A DNA stretch of 13,537 bases from Bacteroidota bacterium (GTDB lineage Bacteria; Bacteroidota; Bacteroidia; Chitinophagales; LD1): positions 1 to 13,537 of the forward strand of contig JAEYZB010000077.1 of NCBI GenBank assembly GCA_023428205.1. Direction: 5' to 3'. Under the pieces are notes generated by a model. That model searched no databases. It saw nothing but the letters and a program-made list of their open reading frames with translations, and was not told the origin of the DNA. The position numbers and the translations under genes are program-made. Below, in pieces: positions 8,801-13,537 of the stretch. Each line of letters opens with the position of its first letter. Within the stretch, counting starts at the first letter, position 1.

Positions 8801-9625
8801 ATGACAATCAACTGCCGAGGGAAATTACTTGACCTTTCAAAGCCTATCGTAATGGGCGTTTTGAACGTTACGCCTGACTCTTTTTCTGACGGAGGAAAAT
8901 ACACCGAAACAGAGAAAGCATTAGTGCAAGCCGAAAAAATGCTTCGCGAAGGTGCCACAATTATTGATATTGGAGGAATGAGCTCTCGTCCGAACGCAAA
9001 AAATATTTCGTCTGAAGAAGAAATAAATCGTGTGTTGCCGATTGTAGAAAAATTGGCGGCTCGCTTTCCTGAAATTGTCATCTCCATTGATACAATTTAT
9101 GCTCAAACAGCGGACATTTCATTAAAAAATGGGGCTTCTATTATCAATGACATCAGTGGTGGCGATTTTGATAAAAAAATGTTGGAAGTGGTGGCGAAGC
9201 ATCGCGCCCCTTTTGTAATAATGCACATGAGAGGAACTCCGGAAATAATGCAGTCGCTTACGGATTATGATAATGTAACGAAAGAAGTGTTTAATGATTT
9301 ATGCGAAAAACAGGCTCGCTGCATGCTATCCGGTATTACCGATGTCATCATTGATGTCGGCTTTGGTTTTGCTAAAACGACAGAACAGAATTTCCAATTA
9401 TTAAAACAACTTTCGGTATTCAAAACATTGGATGCTCCAATATTGGCAGGACTTTCCCGAAAATCAATGATTACCAAAACGCTGAATATAAAGGCGGCTG
9501 AAGCGCTAAATGGGACATCGGTTTTAAACACCGTAGCCTTACTAAATGGCGCAAACATACTGCGTGTTCACGATGTGAAAGAAGCAGTGGAAGCAGTGCG
9601 TTTGACGGAGGAACTTAAAAAGTAA
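8801..9625 (+). CDS. folP: Dihydropteroate synthase
   Basis: Condenses 6-hydroxymethyl-7,8-dihydropterin pyrophosphate with p-aminobenzoate to dihydropteroate in folate synthesis; cytoplasmic, and the sulfonamide target. At 274 residues it has the usual length. The conserved loops are in order: VLNVTPDSFSDGG (20-32), DIGGMSSRP (56-64, where most members have GGESTRP), ISIDT (94-98), NDISGG (116-121), IMHMRGTP (140-147), IDVGFGFAKT (184-193), PILAGLSRKSM (213-223) and ILRVHDV (253-259). All the pterin- and phosphate-binding residues I can recognise are present (Asn22, Asp98, Asn116, Asp185, Lys221, Arg255, His257). The ATG at 8801 gives the standard N-terminus. It is divergent from DUF1599 and is followed immediately by an inverted repeat. 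Confidence 0.97.
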   Translation: MTINCRGKLLDLSKPIVMGVLNVTPDSFSDGGKYTETEKALVQAEKMLREGATIIDIGGMSSRPNAKNISSEEEINRVLPIVEKLAARFPEIVISIDTIYAQTADISLKNGASIINDISGGDFDKKMLEVVAKHRAPFVIMHMRGTPEIMQSLTDYDNVTKEVFNDLCEKQARCMLSGITDVIIDVGFGFAKTTEQNFQLLKQLSVFKTLDAPILAGLSRKSMITKTLNIKAAEALNGTSVLNTVALLNGANILRVHDVKEAVEAVRLTEELKK

Positions 9626-9671
9626 ATGGTTGAAAAAAACGAGGTGATGTGCTCATTTTTTTCAACCATTT
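9624..9671. terminator. Long inverted repeat, probable bidirectional terminator between folP and tRNA-Arg
   Basis: AAATGGTTGAAAAAAA (9624-9639) is perfectly complementary to TTTTTTTCAACCATTT (9656-9671). An inner GAG/CTC pairing closes an 8-nt loop. The left arm begins inside the folP stop codon and the right arm ends one base before the unencoded 3' tail of tRNA-Arg(CCG). The A7/T7 tracts give a U-run after the small inner hairpin on either strand. Confidence 0.65.
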
Positions 9672-9672
9672 G

Positions 9673-9744
9673 TAGCCCCGGGCAGAATCGAACTGCCATC
9701 AAAGGAACCGGAATCCTCCATTTTATCCATTAAACTACGGAGCC
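9673..9744 (-). tRNA. tRNA-Arg (anticodon CCG)
   Basis: On the minus strand the cloverleaf is complete. The acceptor GGCTCCG pairs with CGGGGCT (G-U at 1:72, U-G at 4:69). The D arm is GTTT/AAAT with GG in its loop. The anticodon stem is GAGGA/TCCTT with loop TTCCGGT, so CCG lies at 9711-9709 and reads CGG. A 4-nt variable region is followed by the T arm GGCAG/CTGCC with loop TTCGATT. The discriminator is A at 9673. CCA is not encoded. It lies 8 bp after tRNA-Arg(CCT) and probably shares its transcript. Confidence 0.93.
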
Positions 9745-9752
9745 AATTTTTG

Positions 9753-9824
9753 TCGTCCCGACAGGAATCGAACCTGTATCAAAAGTTTAGGAAACTTCTA
9801 TTCTATCCGTTGAACTACGGGGCG
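9753..9824 (-). tRNA. tRNA-Arg (anticodon CCT)
   Basis: On the minus strand the D arm is GTTC/GAAT with GG in its loop. The anticodon stem is GAAGT/ACTTT with loop TTCCTAA, so CCT lies at 9791-9789 and reads AGG. The variable region has 4 nt, the T arm is ACAGG/CCTGT with loop TTCGATT, and the discriminator is A at 9753. The acceptor CGCCCCG pairs with CGGGACG except for a C-A mismatch at 3:70, and base 1 is C. CCA is not encoded. The gene is 32 bp after the ABC permease stop codon and precedes tRNA-Arg(CCG). Confidence 0.9.
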
Positions 9825-9830
9825 AGCGTG

Positions 9831-9838
9831 CGAATTTA
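9831..9838 (-). promoter_or_regulatory. Weak candidate promoter element for the tRNA-Arg pair
   Basis: On the minus strand TAAATTCG lies 6 nt before the 5' end of tRNA-Arg(CCT). It partly matches TAnnTTTG, and a TTG lies 15 nt upstream at the end of the permease gene. Only 32 bp separate the permease stop from the tRNA, so read-through from the permease transcript is an equally good explanation. Confidence 0.2.
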
Positions 9839-9856
9839 TAAAAATAAGCTACACAA

Positions 9857-11071
9857 TCAGGCTTGTGCCTTAGCCGCTTGCCGCGCAGGGAAAAATGAAG
9901 CAATTCCCGATATCGCTACAACGGTAATAAGGGTCAATATCAGGTCGCTGATTTTGAGTTTTACCGGATATGCATCCACTACGAAAACGCTGTTTGGGTT
10001 GCCGAGTTTTACGAAACCAAAATGCTGCTGTAGTAAACAAACTGCAACAGCGAACATAATGCCAATACTTGCGCCAATCAAAGCGGAGAAAATCCCCTCC
10101 AAAAGAAAGATTTGTTGCACGTCATTATTGCTCGAACCCATACTTTTTAGGATATAAATATCATTGCGTTTTTCCAATACAATCATCAGCAGTGAGCCAA
10201 TGATATTAAATGAAACAATCAGCATAATAAAGGCTAATATCACAAACACCGCCCATCGTTCCATTTTCATCACACGATAGAGTGTTTCTTTTTGTTCGTA
10301 TTTCGTTTTGATGATAAAATCGTTGCCGATAAATTTCTGTAATATTTCTTTTGTCGCGTCTGCATTCACCCCTTTTTTCAATTTGATTTCATAAGCCGAA
10401 AGCAGTGTTTCATCTCCCAGTAATTCTTGCAAAAAATCAATCGAGACGAATACGTATTTATAGTCAAATTCATGTTGAATAGAAAATAATCCTGTTGGAA
10501 TCACCGCGGAAGTGTAAAACGCATCGTCCGGAGAAATTACCGTGATGTTGTCGCTGCGAGGAACGTTGATACGCAACGGTTCCATTGGGTGTGTAACGCT
10601 CAGTCCCAGCGAAGTGCAAATGTTTGCACCGAGTACTGCGTTATAGTGTCCTTGCTCGCGCACCACAAATCGTCCTTCGCGAATTTGTTTGTCCATTCCG
10701 GTTACATTTAAATAGGCGCTATCAACGCCCTTTACCATCGCGATGTAATCTTTGTCTGCATATTGCAGGTAAGCATTTTCTTCTAATGTGGCGGAAAGAA
10801 ACTCGACATCATTTACAGCTATTATTTTTTTTCGCAGAGCCATATCATCGGTAAAAAACTTTCCGCTTGCGGTAGTAATTTGCAGTTCGGGATAAAAAGA
10901 GTTGTAAAGCGAAATCACCAAGTTTTCAAAACCGTTGAAAACGCTTAGTACCAACACCAAAGCGAATGCGCCAACACCCATCCCTGCCATTGAAACCCAC
11001 GTAACGAGATTAATAGCATTCGTGGATTTTTTTACGAAAAGATACCGAAGTGCAATGCGAAGTTTATACAT
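9857..11071 (-). CDS. FtsX/LolE-type ABC transporter permease
   Basis: A 404-residue inner-membrane permease subunit of the FtsX-like (MacB/LolC/LolE) class. One membrane helix is near the N-terminus (about 19-47, NAINLVTWVSMAGMGVGAFA). A large periplasmic MacB-type core domain covers about 50-270. Three C-terminal helices follow (about 273-299, 321-349, 375-395). The segment VLEKRNDIYILKSMGSSNNDV between helices 2 and 3 is the hallmark coupling region, and the protein ends FFPARQAAK, also typical. I use the ATG at 11071 (MYKLRIALRYLF), which is the usual start of these proteins; a GTG at 11107 would add 12 residues running almost into recO. No ATPase gene is next to it, as is common for this family in Bacteroidota. 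Lipoprotein release to the outer membrane is the likely role, by analogy with LolC/E. It is divergent from recO. Confidence 0.88.
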   Translation of the reverse strand: MYKLRIALRYLFVKKSTNAINLVTWVSMAGMGVGAFALVLVLSVFNGFENLVISLYNSFYPELQITTASGKFFTDDMALRKKIIAVNDVEFLSATLEENAYLQYADKDYIAMVKGVDSAYLNVTGMDKQIREGRFVVREQGHYNAVLGANICTSLGLSVTHPMEPLRINVPRSDNITVISPDDAFYTSAVIPTGLFSIQHEFDYKYVFVSIDFLQELLGDETLLSAYEIKLKKGVNADATKEILQKFIGNDFIIKTKYEQKETLYRVMKMERWAVFVILAFIMLIVSFNIIGSLLMIVLEKRNDIYILKSMGSSNNDVQQIFLLEGIFSALIGASIGIMFAVAVCLLQQHFGFVKLGNPNSVFVVDAYPVKLKISDLILTLITVVAISGIASFFPARQAAKAQA

Positions 11072-11112
11072 AAGCGTTTGCAAAATAGCAATTTTAGTAC
11101 TTTGCACAACGT

Positions 11113-11838
11113 ATGTTCATCAAATCCGCAGGAATCGTTTTACACTGTATAAAATATTCAGAGACGAGCGTCATTGCCCGAATTTATACGAGGGCACATG
11201 GTTTGCTGTCTTTTATGGTAAATGGTGTGCGTACCGCAAAATCAACAGCTAAAGCGGCTATGTTACAGCCTGGTTCGCTGTTGGAGTTGGATTTTGCGTA
11301 TCAGGAAAATAAAAATCTGCTGCGGGTAAAGGAGTTTAAGCGTGCTTACGTTTTTCATTCTATTCCATTTGATGTACGTAAGTCGGCCATTGCACTTTTT
11401 ATGGTGGAGGTGATGAGTAAAGTTTTGCGTGAAAAAGAGGCGAACGAAGAAGAATTTGATTTTCTATTTACACAGTTAGAGCAGTTAGATAAAGCTCCTG
11501 ACGCGAACCATTTTTATCATTATCAGTTCTTGTTGTATTTCGCGCAGTATTTAGGATTCTTTCCCACAAATAATTTTTCTGAACAGACTCCGCTTTTCGA
11601 TTTACGTTTAGGGTATTTTGTTTTAGAAACAGAAAAAGATTTTAATGTTTTGAGTCGCGATGAAAGCCGTATGATATATGAATTATTGCGCTCGGAACCA
11701 TTTACAAAGCCGGAAATAAATTTCCCGCGCGCCACTCGAAATGCCGTACTTCAAAGGCTTTTAGCGTACTATTCATTACATATTGAAACATTCAAAAATG
11801 TTCAATCGCATATCGTATTGGAAGCAGTATTTGACTAA
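11113..11838 (+). CDS. recO: DNA repair protein RecO
   Basis: RecO works with RecR, and in many bacteria RecF, to load RecA on SSB-coated single-stranded DNA during gap repair. The 241 residues match the usual length. The N-terminal OB-fold (about 1-78) carries the family pattern GIVLHCIKYSETSVIARIYT, then HGLLSFMVNGVR and LLELDFAYQENKNLLRVKEF. The helical C-terminal domain contains HYQFLLYFAQYLGFFPTNN and FDLRLGYFVLE. The zinc-binding CxxC cysteines found in some RecO proteins are absent, as in Escherichia coli. The ATG at 11113 gives the expected N-terminus, 41 bp from the divergent permease start. No strong promoter motif is seen in that gap. Confidence 0.93.
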   Translation: MFIKSAGIVLHCIKYSETSVIARIYTRAHGLLSFMVNGVRTAKSTAKAAMLQPGSLLELDFAYQENKNLLRVKEFKRAYVFHSIPFDVRKSAIALFMVEVMSKVLREKEANEEEFDFLFTQLEQLDKAPDANHFYHYQFLLYFAQYLGFFPTNNFSEQTPLFDLRLGYFVLETEKDFNVLSRDESRMIYELLRSEPFTKPEINFPRATRNAVLQRLLAYYSLHIETFKNVQSHIVLEAVFD

Positions 11839-11846
11839 ATCTTGCT

Positions 11847-11882
11847 CATTTCGATAAGTGTTATACTGAGCTTGTCGAAGTG
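11847..11882. repeat. REP-like palindrome in the recO convergent gap
   Basis: CATTTCGATAAG (11847-11858) and CTTGTCGAAGTG (11871-11882) form a 12-bp stem with two G-U pairs and a 12-nt loop. The right half, ACTGAGCTTGTCGAAG, is the kind of CTTCGACAAGCTCAG motif found as a dispersed palindromic repeat in many bacterial genomes. The element lies in the 95-bp gap (11839-11933) between two convergent genes and may also help end transcription. A T6 run follows at 11897-11902, too far from the stem for a classic terminator. Confidence 0.55.
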
Positions 11883-11933
11883 CTCAATGCACCGCATTTT
11901 TTCGACCCATTTGCAGGAATCACGTAATGGATA

Positions 11934-12338
11934 TTAGCTTACAGGATTTAGAACGACAGAGAAGATTTTGTACTGTGCAATGTCACGTTCGTAGAAAAAT
12001 TTATCCAATGCTTCGTACATATTTTTTGCACGAAAGTATGAAGTGTGCAATTTGTTATCGCCAATTTTTATCCATTGAATCGTCATGCTGCCTTCGTTTG
12101 GATAATGTTCGTTGACGTACTCCAACATTTTTTTGAGTGCATCAATTTTATCTGTTCCGGTAGCAGTATTAAACAAAAATGATTGTTCGTGTTTAGGGTT
12201 TACCGTCACCACGTCTAAACGCACAACTTCGCCCTTTTCTTTGAAATTAAAAATCACGTTGCTTTGGTCAATTCCAATTGCAGTCGCAATTTGATTTTGC
12301 AAATTCGCTATCTCAATGTTTGTGTCGTTCGTTGTCAT
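11934..12338 (-). CDS. Conserved-looking protein of unknown function, 134 residues
   Basis: I do not recognise this protein. With the ATG at 12338 (MTTNDTNIEIANLQNQIATA) it has 134 residues; a TTG at 12377 would overlap the pterin synthase gene and is unlikely. It has no signal peptide, membrane helix, cysteine pair or metal motif, so it is probably a small soluble cytoplasmic protein. The pattern suggests an alpha/beta fold: an N-terminal helix, strands around NVIFNFKE and VVRLDVVTVN, a helix DKIDALKKMLEYVNEHY, a strand SMTIQWIKIG, the segment LHTSYFRAKNMYEALDKFFY, and a last strand KIFSVVLNP. It lies 28 bp after the pterin synthase gene and is probably the last gene of that transcript, ending near the REP-like palindrome. 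Codon use looks like its neighbours, which supports a real gene. Confidence 0.75.
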   Translation of the reverse strand: MTTNDTNIEIANLQNQIATAIGIDQSNVIFNFKEKGEVVRLDVVTVNPKHEQSFLFNTATGTDKIDALKKMLEYVNEHYPNEGSMTIQWIKIGDNKLHTSYFRAKNMYEALDKFFYERDIAQYKIFSVVLNPVS

Positions 12339-12366
12339 AATGCAAAAGTAGTTTTTCTTAGGTACT

Positions 12367-12774
12367 CTATTCTCCAAAATATTCCACGTAAATATTTTCT
12401 GTTTCCTGCAATTTCACGCAATGTAGTTTACATTCTGTGATGTGTGGCGCGAGCCATTTCCATATTTGTTTCGCTACATTTTCTGTTGAAGGCAAAATGC
12501 CTTTCAATTCGGGAACATCCATATTGAAATTCAAATGGTCTAATTTCTCCACAACTTCGCGTTTCATCAGCAAACTCAGGTGATGGGCATTCATCACAAA
12601 ACCTGTATCCGCATTCGGTTCGCCTTTCACCGTTACAAACAACTCAAAATTATGTCCATGGAAATTTCGGTTGGCGCATTTTCCGAAAATTTCTTTGTTC
12701 TTCGATTCGCTCCAATGCTCGTTATATAGACAATGCGCGCCATTAAATCGCTCTCTGCGTGTCAGGTAAACCAT
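12367..12774 (-). CDS. queD: 6-pyruvoyl-/6-carboxy-tetrahydropterin synthase family protein
   Basis: A 135-residue enzyme of the PTPS/QueD family, acting on dihydroneopterin triphosphate. Zinc ligands are H14 (FNGAHCL), H39 and H41 (HGHNF). The catalytic cysteine is C33 (GKCANRN). LDHLNFN (78-84) carries the Asp-His pair, STEN (96-99) is conserved, and ETENIYVEYFG (124-134) holds the substrate-binding Glu. In Bacteroidota such genes are usually taken as QueD, the second step of queuosine (preQ0) synthesis. The spacing from Cys to HGH (five residues between) is nearer to PTPS, the biopterin enzyme, than to Escherichia coli QueD (three). Keeping Cys argues against the PTPS-III folate bypass. 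The family is certain; the exact product is not. The ATG at 12774 gives the normal length. The gene follows aroB after 50 bp. Confidence 0.88.
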   Translation of the reverse strand: MVYLTRRERFNGAHCLYNEHWSESKNKEIFGKCANRNFHGHNFELFVTVKGEPNADTGFVMNAHHLSLLMKREVVEKLDHLNFNMDVPELKGILPSTENVAKQIWKWLAPHITECKLHCVKLQETENIYVEYFGE

Positions 12775-12791
12775 GGTGTAAAAATAGAAAA

Positions 12792-12824
12792 AGTCGGAAG
12801 TCGGAAGTCAAAAGTCGTAAGTAA
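12792..12824. repeat. Degenerate 7-bp tandem repeat between aroB and the pterin synthase gene
   Basis: The units AGTCGGA, AGTCGGA, AGTCAAA, AGTCGTA and a partial AGTAA follow each other in register. They fill most of the 50-bp gap (12775-12824) and run up to the aroB stop codon. Short AAGTCGG-type tandem runs occur between genes in several Bacteroidota genomes. I see no hairpin terminator here, so aroB probably reads on into the next gene. Confidence 0.7.
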
Positions 12825-13537
12825 TTACAACGCGTTATAGTAATTTAAGGACGAGATTATCAATTCTTCTTCTACTGCTACATTAATTTTGAAGTTGCCG
12901 ATGCCATTGAGCAGTGTAAAATTGAGTGTGTCGGTGTTTTTCTTGTCGTGTGCCACAAATTCAAGAATCTGAGCCGTTTTTTCAGCTTTCGGTAAGTTGA
13001 AATTTGATAAAATGAACTCGGAAATCTCCTGTAAATCTGCTGCTGAGAGCAACTGTTTCTGATGTGAAATATAGCTTTCGCAAATCATTCCCAATGCCAC
13101 AGCTTCTCCGTGTAGAAGTGGCGCATCAGTATCTAATAAAACACTTTCAATAGCGTGTCCGATAGTATGCCCAAAATTCAAGGCTTTGCGAATATTTTTT
13201 TCGTAAGGGTCTTGTTCTACAAAATGCTGTTTAATCGCTACCGCTTTTTTAATCGTTTCAAACCATGTCAAACTCCCTAAGCCAAACTCTGAATCGCTGA
13301 TAAATTGAAATCCTTCGGCATCGGCAATTAGATAATGTTTAATGATTTCGGCAAACCCGCTTTTCAGTTCGCGCTCCGGCAACGAGTGCAGGAACTCGGG
13401 GCAAATCCACGTTTCATGATTGAAATCAATCGTTCCAATTAAATTTTTTATTCCGTGAAAATCTACTCCGTTTTTCCCACCAACCGAAGCGTCCACCATT
13501 GCCAAAAGCGAAGTCGGAATATGAATGTGCGAAATGC
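12825..13537 (-). CDS. aroB: 3-dehydroquinate synthase, C-terminal part
   Basis: Second step of the shikimate pathway: DAHP to 3-dehydroquinate, using NAD+ and a divalent metal, in the cytoplasm. The frame runs off the right edge, so the N-terminal third (Rossmann part) is missing; about 236 of some 350 residues are present. The sequence enters as ISHIHIPTSL, then LLAMVDASVGGKNGVD (the family's TTLLAMVDSSVGGK region). Next come ERELKSGFAEIIKH (metal-ligand Glu), RKALNFGHTIGHAIES and LLHGEAVALGM (metal-ligand His residues), and AHDKKN near the end. No disruption is seen. It is the upstream gene of the probable aroB, pterin synthase, unknown-gene run. Confidence 0.96.
   Translation of the reverse strand, partial: ISHIHIPTSLLAMVDASVGGKNGVDFHGIKNLIGTIDFNHETWICPEFLHSLPERELKSGFAEIIKHYLIADAEGFQFISDSEFGLGSLTWFETIKKAVAIKQHFVEQDPYEKNIRKALNFGHTIGHAIESVLLDTDAPLLHGEAVALGMICESYISHQKQLLSAADLQEISEFILSNFNLPKAEKTAQILEFVAHDKKNTDTLNFTLLNGIGNFKINVAVEEELIISSLNYYNAL

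Noticed and set aside
8740..9087. An upstream extension of the DUF1599 frame by 116 codons
   Set aside because: It runs antisense across the folP start and the divergent gap, its sequence resembles no family, and the DUF1599 protein already has a natural start at 8739.
1184..9625. A novel defence or secretion system spanning the proteases, DoxX, DUF1599 and folP
   Set aside because: The genes are split by terminators and a divergent promoter region, and each belongs to a known family found apart from the others.
9673..9824. tRNA genes as an integration site for a mobile element
   Set aside because: No integrase, no repeated tRNA 3' end and no foreign-looking genes are next to them.
9750..10157. 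Plus-strand open frame of 135 codons over the tRNA and permease end
   Set aside because: It overlaps a complete tRNA and the C-terminal helices of the permease on the other strand; the protein is not recognisable.
11072..11107. GTG start giving the permease 12 more residues
   Set aside because: The ATG at 11071 opens with the usual MYKLRIALRYLF start of this family, and the longer form would leave only 5 bp to the divergent recO start.
12792..12824. Seed of a CRISPR array
   Set aside because: The units are 7 bp with no spacers and degenerate quickly; there are no cas genes in the window.

Overview
The window looks like an ordinary chromosomal segment of a member of the Bacteroidota (Bacteroidetes), probably a free-living or metagenome-derived lineage. 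The evidence is two secreted proteins with C-terminal type IX secretion (T9SS) sorting domains, SprB-like repeats, the DUF1599 and DoxX/BT_3928-type pair typical of this phylum, absence of Shine-Dalgarno motifs in front of the starts, and moderate-to-low GC. I see no phage, insertion sequence, CRISPR array, toxin-antitoxin or defence module. No clearly new system is visible. The most accessory-looking part is the tandem pair of secreted metalloproteases.

Layout, left to right. At 1-1082 (+) lies the C-terminal two thirds of glycerol kinase (glpK), with an in-frame TAA at 30-32 where the family has Leu. A strong bidirectional hairpin terminator (1137-1165) separates it from the convergent block. 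At 1184-6656 (-) are two tandem M43 (pappalysin/cytophagalysin-type) zinc metalloproteases, 22 bp apart, both with signal peptides and T9SS sorting domains. The upstream one is larger and also carries two PKD-like domains and four SprB-like repeats. At 6795-8739 (-) a DUF1599 protein and a DoxX/thioredoxin-like membrane protein are almost fused (1 bp apart). A terminator-like hairpin (6674-6705) lies between them and the proteases.

At 8801-9625 (+), divergent from DUF1599, is folP (dihydropteroate synthase). It ends in a long inverted repeat. Two tRNA-Arg genes (CCG at 9673-9744 and CCT at 9753-9824) lie on the minus strand, downstream of an FtsX/LolE-type ABC permease (9857-11071, -). At 11113-11838 (+) is recO, divergent from the permease. 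A REP-like palindrome (11847-11882) fills the convergent gap. At 11934-13537 (-) is a run transcribed aroB (partial, entering from the right edge), a PTPS/QueD-type pterin synthase, then a 134-residue protein of unknown function.

Most genes are housekeeping: glycerol use, folate, shikimate and pterin synthesis, DNA repair, lipoprotein-export-type permease, tRNA. The protease pair would be exported by Sec and T9SS to degrade external or surface protein. The DUF1599-DoxX pair is a conserved but poorly understood Bacteroidota unit. The unusual points are the glpK nonsense codon, the fusion of a protease to SprB-type adhesin repeats, the hairpin placed directly before the protease start, an acceptor-stem mismatch in tRNA-Arg(CCT), and two short intergenic repeats.
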